Below are positions 49,366-58,824 of a stretch of 64,000 bases of DNA, piece after piece. A program made the position numbers and the translations under genes. The stretch is taken from contig JACRFD010000086.1 of the NCBI GenBank assembly GCA_016218025.1, positions 22,339-86,338 on the forward strand, in the 5' to 3' direction. The notes under the pieces were generated by a model. The model was not told where the DNA came from. It worked only from the letters and a program-made list of their open reading frames with translations, and did not search any database. The stretch is from Ignavibacteriales bacterium. Its GTDB lineage: Bacteria > Bacteroidota > Ignavibacteria > UBA10030 > SZUA-254. Position 1 is the stretch's first letter; every line of letters starts with the position of its first letter.

Positions 49366-50384
49366 ATCCCCGTCATAAATATTTAAAAATTCTCCACTCC
49401 AATAAAAGCGTTGGAAATTTACCACAGCTTGTGATCGCAGAAAACGAAAACCTTCAGTCAAAATTCGTAGTTCAAAAAGTTCTTGAGCTCCGCGAAGAAG
49501 GAGTTCCTTTACAAGAGATAGCAGTTCTATTCCGGTCATCATTCCTATCTTTCGATCTGGAAATTGAGCTTGCAAAATCGAATATTCCTTTCACAAAATT
49601 CGGTGGATTCAAATTTATTGAAACCGCTCATGTGAAAGATATGATTGCCTATTTAAGGGTGCTGGAAAATCCAAGAGATGTTGTGGCTTGGAACAGGATA
49701 TTGCTTCTCATAGATGGGATCGGACCTCGATCTGCCGAAAAAATAATAGATGATATTCTCCACCACCGGGCAGATTCTCATGTGTCTTCATTCTGGAAAG
49801 ATTATAACCATTATCCGCAAAATGTCAAAGAATTATTTGAACTTCTAAAATCTATTTCAGTCGACAAATTTCCTCCGTCTGAAAAAGCATCTCGAATTAT
49901 AACTTATTATCATCCGATGATGAAAAAGAAATTCGACGATCATACAAAACGGAAAAAAGATCTTGAGATGTTTGAACAGATAGCCGAACGTTACAAGGAT
50001 ACAGGTACGTTTCTCACTGATCTCGCGCTTGAACCGCCCAATGAGAGTATCGCAGATATTGAAACACCCGGAAGCGATGATGAACATCTGACGCTTTCAA
50101 CAATTCATAGCGCCAAAGGTTTGGAATGGCATTCGGTGTTTATTATTTATGCCCTCGACGGCCGCTTCCCTACTATGTATTCCGTTAACAATATCGATGA
50201 GCTTGAAGAAGAGCGTCGTTTAATGTATGTGGCTTGCACGCGCGCGAAAGAAAATTTATTTATAACTTATCCAATTAATATCTACGATCGCGAAAGCGGC
50301 ACAATCCTCACAAAACCATCGAGATTTTTGGACGGTCTGACAGATAAATTGCTTGAGCCGTGGGTGATTGATGAGGAAGGATGA
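49362..50384 (+). CDS. UvrD/Rep-type SF1 helicase, C-terminal half (motifs V-VI)
   Basis: VVQKVLELREEGVPLQEIAVLFRSS, LSTIHSAKGLEWHSVFI, EERRLMYVACTRAKENLFIT. Confidence 0.92.
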   Translation: MNPRHKYLKILHSNKSVGNLPQLVIAENENLQSKFVVQKVLELREEGVPLQEIAVLFRSSFLSFDLEIELAKSNIPFTKFGGFKFIETAHVKDMIAYLRVLENPRDVVAWNRILLLIDGIGPRSAEKIIDDILHHRADSHVSSFWKDYNHYPQNVKELFELLKSISVDKFPPSEKASRIITYYHPMMKKKFDDHTKRKKDLEMFEQIAERYKDTGTFLTDLALEPPNESIADIETPGSDDEHLTLSTIHSAKGLEWHSVFIIYALDGRFPTMYSVNNIDELEEERRLMYVACTRAKENLFITYPINIYDRESGTILTKPSRFLDGLTDKLLEPWVIDEEG

Positions 50385-50391
50385 ATTAAAA

Positions 50392-50524
50392 GGATGAAGG
50401 ATGAGGGATGAGTTATGAGATGTGAGATGTGGGATATTCGATGTTGGTTATTGGTTATTAGTTAGTAGTTAGTAGTTAGTTGTTTTTACTTTTTACTTTT
50501 TACTTTTTACTTTTTACTTTTTAA
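50392..50524. repeat. Drifting heptamer-phased array (19 units, 133 bp)
   Basis: ggatgaa ggatgag ggatgag ttatgag atgtgag atgtggg atattcg atgttgg ttattgg ttattag ttagtag ttagtag ttagttg (tttttac)x5 tttttaa. Confidence 0.92.
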
Positions 50525-50528
50525 TTGT

Positions 50529-51695
50529 TTGATTATGGAAAATAAAAAAGATTTTATAAAAGGATTGAAGCAAGCATGGCGGGATGAAATGCTTAGCGCC
50601 CACAATTATCGCGCATTAGCTGAACGCGAGAAGAATCCTCAGAAGAAGAATATTCTTATCAGAATGGCAGAAGCCGAGGAGCGTCATGCAGAAACATGGG
50701 CAAATAGATTACATCAGTTTGATATTCAAACGGATAAATTTTCCGAATCGATAACCGAACGATTCAGGCGTTGGATTTTATTGAAAAGTGACTCCGAGGT
50801 TGCTGCAAAAATGCTTGAAGCCGGTGAATCACAAGCAGATAAGCTTTATGATGTTTTACTTAATAACGCTCAATCAGAAACTGATAAAAGTTCAATACTC
50901 GAAGCACAAAAAGAAGAACATGTTCACAGTAAAGTGCTTGAAGAATTCAGCCATCCCTCAACATCGCATCTTCCTCAGAGCCGTCTCGAAAAAATCCTCG
51001 GCAGAGAAAAATGGCATGTACAGGCAGGCGGATGGATTGGTCAGGCAATTTATGGCGTGAACGACGGATTAGGCGCGGCATTCGGAGTTGTTAGCGGAGT
51101 GGCTGGCGCTACCGGCGCTAACAGCGAATTCATTTTGCTAAGCGGGTTTGCAGCATTGGTTGCCTCTGCCCTTTCTATGGGAAGCGGCGCTTACCTTGCA
51201 ACAAAATCGGAACGCGAAGTTTACGAAGCCGAAATTCAAAAAGAAAAACGGGAAATAGAAGAAAATCCTCAGGAAGAACTTGAAGAGATGGAACTCTTCT
51301 ATCAACTCAAAGGATTTACTGAAGAAGAAGCAAAGGCAATGACAAAAAAATTAGCCGAACAGCCCGACCATCTTCTTACAACACTTGCACACGAGGAACT
51401 TGGTCTTTCTGAAAAAACATTTCCCAATCAATGGAAAGCTGCAACAAGCGCAACAATCAGCACTGCAATTGGAGCGGCAGTACCGGTAATACCATTTATT
51501 TTCTTCTCCGGCATGGAAGGATTGATCATTTCATTTATCGTCAGCACACTGGCACATTTTGTTGTAGGTGCATCTAAAGTGGTAGTTACCGGACGATCAT
51601 GGCTTAAAAGCGGCACAGAGATGACGTTAGTGGGTTTAGGGGAAGCGGCTGTAACATATGCAATCGGTTTGTTGATAGCGCCGGCTTTAGGATAA
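50529..51695 (+). CDS. Ferritin-like/VIT1-CCC1 family transporter (likely start ATG 50535)
   Basis: MAEAEERHAETWANRL ferritin-like helix; YGVNDGLGAAFGVVSGVAGAT and MGSGAYLATKSEREVYEAE VIT motifs. Confidence 0.92.
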   Translation: MIMENKKDFIKGLKQAWRDEMLSAHNYRALAEREKNPQKKNILIRMAEAEERHAETWANRLHQFDIQTDKFSESITERFRRWILLKSDSEVAAKMLEAGESQADKLYDVLLNNAQSETDKSSILEAQKEEHVHSKVLEEFSHPSTSHLPQSRLEKILGREKWHVQAGGWIGQAIYGVNDGLGAAFGVVSGVAGATGANSEFILLSGFAALVASALSMGSGAYLATKSEREVYEAEIQKEKREIEENPQEELEEMELFYQLKGFTEEEAKAMTKKLAEQPDHLLTTLAHEELGLSEKTFPNQWKAATSATISTAIGAAVPVIPFIFFSGMEGLIISFIVSTLAHFVVGASKVVVTGRSWLKSGTEMTLVGLGEAAVTYAIGLLIAPALG

Positions 51696-51698
51696 AGA

Positions 51699-52028
51699 AT
51701 GCGTATCTGGGATCTTCCACCCAAAATATTATGCCGGCAGCATCTTTTAGGAGAGCACCGCGAATTGCATGCAATCTGGTCCGTTCTCACTAAAAAGAAA
51801 AAAGGTTATAGCCATCACCCGGAAACATTACGATGGGTGGGTAAACTACACGCACTTTATAACAGGCATGAGTTATTAATTTACGAAATGCAGCACCGCG
51901 GATACAATCATAAAAGTCCGTTAGATAAACGAGCCGCAAAAGGATTATCAAAACAAAATATATTTGTCGACACTCCGCGCACACAACGGAAATTATTGCG
52001 CAATAAAAAATGTAATTGCAAGATTTAA
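51699..52028 (+). CDS. Pyrimidine dimer DNA glycosylase (T4 endonuclease V-like)
   Basis: MRIWDLPPKILCRQHLLGEHRELHAIWSVLT and RWVGKLHALYNRHELLIYEMQHRGYNHKSPL. Confidence 0.88.
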   Translation: MRIWDLPPKILCRQHLLGEHRELHAIWSVLTKKKKGYSHHPETLRWVGKLHALYNRHELLIYEMQHRGYNHKSPLDKRAAKGLSKQNIFVDTPRTQRKLLRNKKCNCKI

Positions 52029-52155
52029 TTACTTTGGTAAATGCTTACCAGAATCTTCGCTCTTTTGTACACTCTTACCGCAAATAAATAAAGTTGAATA
52101 ATTATTTATTCTGGTTGAATTTGATTATCTTATAAATACGAAAATATGAGAATAG

Positions 52156-53223
52156 ATGAAATCATTACAAATCGGTAACTTAAATGTTCCAATTCCTCTC
52201 ATTCAAGGCGGAATGGGAGTCGGCATATCACTTTCCGGATTAGCAGCAGCCGTAGCCAACGAAGGCGGTGTCGGTGTAATTTCCAGCGCCGGATTAGGAC
52301 TTTTATATAAAGAATTTTCGAAAGATTTTTTAGAGGCGAGCATTCACGGACTGCAGGAAGAACTGAGAAAAGCGCGCGAAAAAAGTTCGGGCATTATTGG
52401 CGTTAACGTGATGGTCGCAATGTCGAATTTTGCCGACATGGTAAAAACCGCCATTGCCGAGAAAGCCGATATCATATTCGCTGGAGCCGGTTTGCCACTT
52501 GATCTGCCCGGATTCTTAAAGAAAGACAGCAGCACAAAATTAGCTCCAATCGTCTCGTCTGCACGTGCCGCAAAAATCATATGCGAAAAATGGAAGAAAA
52601 ATTATAATTATCTCCCCGATGCTATAGTTGTAGAAGGTCCAAAAGCAGGCGGTCACCTTGGATTCAAACCTGAACAGATTGAAGATGAAAATTATTCGCT
52701 GGAAAAACTGATACCCGAAGTTGTTCATGAAGTGAAACAAATTGAAGAAGCCTACAATCAACAAATACCTGTGATTGCCGCAGGCGGAATTTATACAGGC
52801 AAAGATATTTACGACATAATGCAGCTTGGCGCGTCAGGTGTTCAAATGGGAACGCGATTTGTTACAACCGACGAATGCGATGCATCCGACGAATTTAAAC
52901 AATCATATATCGATGCTAAGAGCGAAGATATTGAAATTATTAAAAGTCCTGTCGGAATGCCGGGCAGAGCAATCAGCAGTAATTTTCTTGAGAAAGTAAA
53001 GCAAGGCAAAAGGCAGCCGTTACAATGTCCGTTCCAATGCATTAAGACATGCGAGGTTTCCAGCAGTCCATATTGCATCATCACCGCTTTGATAAACGCT
53101 CTAAAAGGAAATTTTGAAAAAGGTTACGCCTTCGCCGGCTCTAATGCTTTCAAAGCTACACGAATCACATCCGTTAAAGAATTGTTTCAATCTCTCATCT
53201 CAGAATTCCAGGCAAGTAAATAA
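52156..53223 (+). CDS. Nitronate monooxygenase/FabK-like flavin oxidoreductase
   Basis: PLIQGGMGVGISLSGLAAAVANEGGVGVISSAG, VVEGPKAGGHLGF, AAGGIYTGKDI. Confidence 0.92.
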   Translation: MKSLQIGNLNVPIPLIQGGMGVGISLSGLAAAVANEGGVGVISSAGLGLLYKEFSKDFLEASIHGLQEELRKAREKSSGIIGVNVMVAMSNFADMVKTAIAEKADIIFAGAGLPLDLPGFLKKDSSTKLAPIVSSARAAKIICEKWKKNYNYLPDAIVVEGPKAGGHLGFKPEQIEDENYSLEKLIPEVVHEVKQIEEAYNQQIPVIAAGGIYTGKDIYDIMQLGASGVQMGTRFVTTDECDASDEFKQSYIDAKSEDIEIIKSPVGMPGRAISSNFLEKVKQGKRQPLQCPFQCIKTCEVSSSPYCIITALINALKGNFEKGYAFAGSNAFKATRITSVKELFQSLISEFQASK

Positions 53224-53247
53224 TCCGTTATTCAAACAACGCGTACC

Positions 53248-53910
53248 TTGCGAGTAAACGTGCGATCCTCCGATAAAAGTGAAGTTGACAGATATTACCG
53301 GTTTACATTTGCGCTGGCAATTTTCACAATCGTTTACAATATTGCTGAAGGAATTATCTCCACATATTTCGGTTATCACGACGAAAGCTTAGCGCTCTTC
53401 GGTTTTGGTTTGGATAGTTTTATAGAAGCGCTCTCCGGTTTAGGCATTGCGCATATGGTTTTGCGTATCTGGCATCAACCGGATGGGAACCGCGATAACT
53501 TTGAACGAACCGCTTTAAAAATTACAGGTGCGGCATTTTATATTCTTGCCGCCGGACTTGTAATCACAGGAGTTTATAATATTTTTACAAGCCACAAGCC
53601 GGAATCAACTTTTTGGGGAGTGATAATCGCAATCATTTCAATAGCAATAATGTGGGCGTTGATTATTGGGAAGATGAAGATTGGCAACAAATTAAATTCC
53701 GAAGCGATTCTTGCCGATGCCCGCTGTACAAAGATTTGCATTTACATGTCTGTAGTTTTGCTTGTCTCAAGTGCGATATATGAGATTACAAAAATTCCTT
53801 ACATCGATGCGATAGGCACATTAGGACTTGCTTACTTTTCTTTTAATGAAGGTAAAGAATGCTTTGAGAAAACAAAGAACAATAAACATTGCGGCTGCAA
53901 TAACGATTGA
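53248..53910 (+). CDS. Cation efflux-like membrane protein
   Basis: NIAEGIISTYFGYHDESLALFGFGLDSFIEALSG; SEAILADARCTKICIYMS; TTG or downstream GTG start. Confidence 0.8.
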   Translation: MRVNVRSSDKSEVDRYYRFTFALAIFTIVYNIAEGIISTYFGYHDESLALFGFGLDSFIEALSGLGIAHMVLRIWHQPDGNRDNFERTALKITGAAFYILAAGLVITGVYNIFTSHKPESTFWGVIIAIISIAIMWALIIGKMKIGNKLNSEAILADARCTKICIYMSVVLLVSSAIYEITKIPYIDAIGTLGLAYFSFNEGKECFEKTKNNKHCGCNND

Positions 53911-53947
53911 AATATCATCCTGAAGTTGTGAAGGATGACAATCACAA

Positions 53948-54334
53948 TTACGGTTTATTAGTCATACCGATATACATTCCACCGAAATAAGGTATTAGCC
54001 AGATCAACCAAACAACTAAACTGTAACGATGAAATTTTGTTCTCAACTCATCGCTCCCTTTTCGCGTCACATACGTTGCCCAGGTAGCATGTGCTAACAT
54101 CAACCATAATGCAATTTGACCTGTGAGTGTGTGAGTGTCAAGAATATTAAAAGGTCCTTTCGCTAGTCGATGCATTGCAAACGTCCCAGACACATCAAAA
54201 GTAAATCCGAGCCAGAATGTTACAACATGCCAGGATTTTAGATATCTTGAAAATCTTTCAGCCCATACACCGATTGAATAGAAGATGAGAGCAAGAGAAA
54301 TTAAAACTGTAGATAAAATTACAAGAGGAGACAT
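53948..54334 (-). CDS. HsmA/TIGR03987-like membrane protein
   Basis: IFYSIGVWAERFSRYLKSWHVVTFWLGFTFDVSGT. Confidence 0.8.
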   Translation of the reverse strand: MSPLVILSTVLISLALIFYSIGVWAERFSRYLKSWHVVTFWLGFTFDVSGTFAMHRLAKGPFNILDTHTLTGQIALWLMLAHATWATYVTRKGSDELRTKFHRYSLVVWLIWLIPYFGGMYIGMTNKP

Positions 54335-54361
54335 AAAGATATTTTTTTCAATAATTTTCTA

Positions 54362-54904
54362 TTAATTTGTTTGGCGCTTCGATTTTTGCATCTGAACCAA
54401 TTTTGTTATTTCAGTAATACGCACTAAATGATGGTCGTCGTGTTCAGCAGTGAATAAAAACGAATCCATCAACCGCATCGGTGTTTTTAGTCGTGGATGA
54501 AGGGCGGTTCGAAAAACGATTTTCTCCTCAACATTCTCAAGCATTGTTACTGTTTCTCTACGAAGAGAACGAAACAATGCGAGCAATTCTAATATTGGTT
54601 TAGAGTTGTGATTGGCGTTGTGCGTCTTTGTGTTTTGGAGATCGGCGGGATGAAGTTCTTTTTCACCATTGATGAAGTCTTCTAATCTTGTCTGCCAGAG
54701 TGGCTCTAAGTCAATAAGGTGACCGATATTTTCGGCTATCGACCAGCTTCCATCAAGTTTAATTGTTAGGATATGCGGCGGCAACGATTTAATTTTTTCT
54801 TCAAGCCGCACTGGTGTTCCCTTCAGCCGTTCGACAATTGATGGAAATATATTTTGAGTTGAGTCAAAATCGAATTTTCGTTCGAACCATTTGGTTTGGG
54901 GCAT
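54362..54904 (-). CDS. DinB family protein
   Basis: WSIAENIGHLIDLEPLWQTRL ... FLFTAEHDDHHLVRITEI. Confidence 0.87.
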   Translation of the reverse strand: MPQTKWFERKFDFDSTQNIFPSIVERLKGTPVRLEEKIKSLPPHILTIKLDGSWSIAENIGHLIDLEPLWQTRLEDFINGEKELHPADLQNTKTHNANHNSKPILELLALFRSLRRETVTMLENVEEKIVFRTALHPRLKTPMRLMDSFLFTAEHDDHHLVRITEITKLVQMQKSKRQTN

Positions 54905-54944
54905 TTTGATACTTCTTATTAATCAAAAATAATTCTCTGATATC

Positions 54945-56090
54945 TTATTTATATCTTGCAAGTTCATTTTTCAGGAAGTCGGCAAGATTTTCTTTTTTTA
55001 CTCCGAGCACACGTTCAATTGCTTTATAAAAATCTGTCTCATAATATATCTGTTTAAATCCTTCAAAACCCAACTTTTCATCTATCAGTTTACAAATTAA
55101 TCCACCAACAGGATATAGCACTTCCATTTTGCCATTAATACGATAATTATTCTCTAAGTCATATAGGATATCCCGCTCAGGATATTTCTTGTAGAAGTAA
55201 TTTGTTGTCTTTAATATTTCCTCAACCGATTTTCCAACTGTACCACCTAGGTAGGTTGCACATCCTTCATCTATAATTTGCCTAAGCAAACCCATACCTA
55301 CTTCAGGAGTATAAAAATGGACGAACTCGTGTGGAAACCATTCTGAATTGTTTGCTGCAAATATTGTGTTCCCACCTTCTGCTCTACCTCCAGTAGTATC
55401 AATGTACATCCAAGGCCAATAATCGTATCCTTTTATACGAGCAAGCTCGATTGGATTTTTACACTTGTAATATACGATTGAAATCGGCGTCACATTGAAT
55501 TTTTTTGCTATCTCAATATTTAATTGATTTGCTTGCTCGGCTAATTCCCGGTTGAGATTATCTTTGTATATGTAGGTAATTGTCCCAATGGTAGTCCTAT
55601 TCCAACAAGCAGTATTCTCTACAAGCATACTCTTAAATTGATACGATCCATCTGATTGTTTAACTGCGATAATATTATAGATTGCCCTTATCGTACTTTC
55701 CTTTAGTGTGTCTGGTCCGGTATATGCAAGCTTGAGAATATACTGATTTGTTATTTCCGTATTGATAATCTGAAGTAGAGTGGGTTTATAAAAATTACTA
55801 GATTTATACTTTCTGCTATATTCTATACCGAACAGATCTCCATAAGGATATTTGTATTTTTTAAATTCACTTTGTACCCAATAAGCATTGCTTGTATCAC
55901 ATTGGTTCTTAGTTTTTAAAAAACCATTTAAGGAATTCAGTAAAATTCGATAATCATTTTCATCATCGAAAGATTGAATATTATAGTTAATTTTGAAAAC
56001 AAGAGAAGTATCTTTTGAATAATCTGTTTGCCCAATGGAGAAATTTATCACAAGAGCAAGAAATAATGTTAAACCAAGTAATTGTTTCAT
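54945..56090 (-). CDS. Secreted protein with HExxH...E gluzincin-like motif
   Basis: Signal peptide; WFPHEFVHFYTPEVGMGLLRQIIDEGCATYLGG. Confidence 0.65.
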   Translation of the reverse strand: MKQLLGLTLFLALVINFSIGQTDYSKDTSLVFKINYNIQSFDDENDYRILLNSLNGFLKTKNQCDTSNAYWVQSEFKKYKYPYGDLFGIEYSRKYKSSNFYKPTLLQIINTEITNQYILKLAYTGPDTLKESTIRAIYNIIAVKQSDGSYQFKSMLVENTACWNRTTIGTITYIYKDNLNRELAEQANQLNIEIAKKFNVTPISIVYYKCKNPIELARIKGYDYWPWMYIDTTGGRAEGGNTIFAANNSEWFPHEFVHFYTPEVGMGLLRQIIDEGCATYLGGTVGKSVEEILKTTNYFYKKYPERDILYDLENNYRINGKMEVLYPVGGLICKLIDEKLGFEGFKQIYYETDFYKAIERVLGVKKENLADFLKNELARYK

Positions 56091-56215
56091 ATTGTCTATT
56101 CTTTCCGGCTAATTTCTCATTCAAGTAGTAATAGTATTAATCTCTCAGCACATATTTCAAATAAGAAAGCATCGTAAAATAGAGAGCTTTATCCTAGTTC
56201 TCATTAGTGGATTGA

Positions 56216-56542
56216 TTATGCCCATTTCACATTTACATATTTCGCCGCCCATGGACCAACAACTGTTGTCCATTCCCGAACATGCCATTTAATCACCAAT
56301 CCGTTTACAACATACGGATCGTTCATTGCAAACGTTTCGGCAACTTTTGGACTGTCGGCATTGAATAAAAGTGCCGCCCCATTAACAGGGTTAGCAAAAG
56401 CCCCGCCAAGCAGAAGTTCTCCCCTCTCAACTGCTTTTTTGGCATAAGCTAAATGTGCCTCACGGTATTGTAACCGAAGTGCGGCGTAATCTTTAACAGC
56501 TTCATAAAACAGTAAGTAATGCATTGAAAATCCATTCTTCAT
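56216..56542 (-). CDS. YciI-like (YCII) protein
   Basis: YLLFYEAVKDYAALRLQYREAHLAYAKKAVERGELLLGGAFANPVNGAALLFN..FAMNDPYVVNGLV. Confidence 0.88.
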   Translation of the reverse strand: MKNGFSMHYLLFYEAVKDYAALRLQYREAHLAYAKKAVERGELLLGGAFANPVNGAALLFNADSPKVAETFAMNDPYVVNGLVIKWHVREWTTVVGPWAAKYVNVKWA

Positions 56543-56555
56543 TTAAAATAAATTC

Positions 56556-56679
56556 GGTAGCCGCAGACTTTTGAGCCGTAGGCTCATCCGCCTCAGGCGG
56601 AATGTCTGCGAACCTATGATTTCAACACGCAAGCTGAAGCCGTTGTCCTGAGGACACAGTCCGAAGGATTGCGGCTACC
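56556..56679. repeat. Complex multi-hairpin intergenic element
   Basis: Outer GGTAGCCGCA/TGCGGCTACC enclosing CGCAGAC/GTCTGCG, TGAGCCgtaGGCTCA, TCCGCCtcaGGCGGA and TGTCCTgAGGACA. Confidence 0.9.
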
Positions 56680-56796
56680 CAATAATTCTGTAATAAATAA
56701 CCCAATAAGATATAAAAATATAACCTGCTCGTCAAGGAAAATATTTGCAGATGAAATTAAAATTCGTATATTTATTGCAAAAATAAGATTACTTTT

Positions 56797-57165
56797 ATGA
56801 ATCCTAAATATCAAATACTCGCCGCAGATGATGATCTTGATCTGGTAACATTGCTCTCTAAAGAGCTATCCCGTGCCGGTTATCAGGTAACCGCCGCTTA
56901 TGATGGTGCTGAGGCAGTAAAACATGTCCAGAAAAAACAATTCGACCTTGCTATTCTCGATATTAAAATGCCGAAGATGAACGGCCTGGATGTTTTAAAA
57001 TATATCAAGAAACATTATCCCGCAACAAAAGTAATCATACTCACTGCATTCGCAGATATAACGAATGCCCTTGAAGCAAAGAAAAACGGCGCCGAAGCAT
57101 TCCTTGATAAACCATGCGATGTTGATGAATTGTTGGCATTGATGGACCGCCTGCTTTCGAGTTGA
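56797..57165 (+). CDS. Response regulator receiver-domain protein
   Basis: ILAADDDLDLV, DLAILDIKMPKMNGLDVL, LDKPCDV. Confidence 0.92.
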   Translation: MNPKYQILAADDDLDLVTLLSKELSRAGYQVTAAYDGAEAVKHVQKKQFDLAILDIKMPKMNGLDVLKYIKKHYPATKVIILTAFADITNALEAKKNGAEAFLDKPCDVDELLALMDRLLSS

Positions 57166-57230
57166 TAAATTAATTAAAACGTGAAACCATCTTTTCCCCC
57201 TCCACGGAAATTTAATCCCATCTTTTAAAA

Positions 57231-57764
57231 ATGAATTGGTATATAAATATTGTTTCTGAGTACCCGATTATTTCGGCCATGATTCAATTTGCTTTCCTCG
57301 GTACGCTTGGAGATATGATTTCAAAATGGATCGTTGTGCGGAAAATATATTTCCCATTTGCCTTCCGGGTTTTATTACTGAAAATGCTGGAATGGTCGGC
57401 TTTAGCTGTTTGTATTAAATATGCATTTATAGGTTTCCAGGGGTTTGTGGATAGTTTAGTGCTGCATAATTTATTGCCTGAGTTAAATTTATTTACCAGA
57501 TCGCTTTCAATTTCGATCTCGATGAATTTGCAGTTCGGACCATTTCTGGTGATAATGCACAGGATTTTAGATAACGCAATTGCTAAAGAAAAGAACTGGA
57601 ATAATCTTGATAAAGGATTGCTTTCGCTGCTATGGTTCTGGATACCTGCACATACAATTACGTTCATATTGCCGAGACCATTTCAAATTGGTTTGGCAGC
57701 AATCTGGTCGGTTATGCTTGGAATTATTTTAGGATATTACAACAGACCAAAATCATCCACTTAA
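57231..57764 (+). CDS. Membrane protein resembling Mpv17/PMP22 family
   Basis: YPIISAMIQFAFLGTLGDMISKW, FGPFLVIMHRILDNAI, LWFWIPAHTITFILPRPFQIGLAAIWSVMLGIILGY. Confidence 0.55.
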   Translation: MNWYINIVSEYPIISAMIQFAFLGTLGDMISKWIVVRKIYFPFAFRVLLLKMLEWSALAVCIKYAFIGFQGFVDSLVLHNLLPELNLFTRSLSISISMNLQFGPFLVIMHRILDNAIAKEKNWNNLDKGLLSLLWFWIPAHTITFILPRPFQIGLAAIWSVMLGIILGYYNRPKSST

Positions 57765-57787
57765 AAAGAATTATTTTTATATTCTCT

Positions 57788-58597
57788 TTAAAAAATTAAA
57801 GTCGCATTCAATTTCCAGCCTGTCCTTGCTGGAACAATATCGCATCCTAAAAGATATTTATCGGATTTATATTTGAATAAATATGGATTCTCAGAGAGAA
57901 CTGCCGACTGATTAATTTTGCGTGCAGATAACGGTGCATCTATCATTGACCAGACACTTGATACAACAATCATTCCGATACCTACAGATAACCACGGAGT
58001 GGATTCGGTTGTCCAGTAACCATACGAAGCCCAATAATAGTCGTCTTTAACAAAAACATCTTCATATCCGGCGGCAAAAATTAAAACAACACCGGCAGCT
58101 GCAACACCCGTCATGATGGCGCCTTTACCATATTCTCCGTTATAATATTGTCCCCCTCCAGGTACAAGCACCGATAAAACGAAAGCGGTAGTTGGAGATT
58201 TCCGCTGACTAACTCCGGCATTTTTCACCGGTTCAATTACATCATCCTTCGGTTTATTTGATTTATCAGATTTTACTTCATGTTTCTGTTCCAATACTTT
58301 CGGTTGTACCTCAGGTTGTTGCATAGGGCTTTTCTGAACATCTTTGCCCTCTGCCTTAGTTACCTTAGACACTTCACTCATCTTATATGTTTTCACTTTA
58401 CCTTCCAATGTTTTTATTTTGATGTAGCTATTTGGTACCTGTTCAAAAATTGTTCCGCGTACCATTCCACCATTTTTCAAATGAACTACATCATCAGAAG
58501 AGGATTGGCAAAATAAACTGCCTGTTAATATAAAATTGATTATTATGAGAATTAGAACTCCCGAATATTTCGGCATGAATCTTTGAGCTTCCGTCAT
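57788..58597 (-). CDS. DUF5683-like membrane protein
   Basis: N-terminal VVHLKNGGMVRGTIFEQVPNSYIKIKTLEGK; KSPTTAFVLSVLVPGGGQYYNGEYGKGAIMTG. Confidence 0.72.
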   Translation of the reverse strand: MTEAQRFMPKYSGVLILIIINFILTGSLFCQSSSDDVVHLKNGGMVRGTIFEQVPNSYIKIKTLEGKVKTYKMSEVSKVTKAEGKDVQKSPMQQPEVQPKVLEQKHEVKSDKSNKPKDDVIEPVKNAGVSQRKSPTTAFVLSVLVPGGGQYYNGEYGKGAIMTGVAAAGVVLIFAAGYEDVFVKDDYYWASYGYWTTESTPWLSVGIGMIVVSSVWSMIDAPLSARKINQSAVLSENPYLFKYKSDKYLLGCDIVPARTGWKLNATLIF

Positions 58598-58824
58598 AAG
58601 GAAATCCTTTCTGAATTGTTTATAATAGTTTATTAAAAAAATTTATTCAATTCAATTCTGTCGGATACTTCGCTATCCCGGTAACCTGTGAGAAATAAAA
58701 ATGTTATTAGATCCCACTATACTTTCGCATTGAATATAATAATTAGGATTTTATAAACAAATATTTCCCATAGTCACTCCCAATTAAATTAAGGCCTAAG
58801 GGTTGTTTATGAACGGGTTATTTA

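Noticed and set aside
47590-50384. Simple frameshift or sequencing error explaining the split helicase
   Set aside because: The halves are separated by a complete 789 bp ORF with its own signal peptide, so a single indel cannot restore continuity. Assembly error still needs read-level exclusion.
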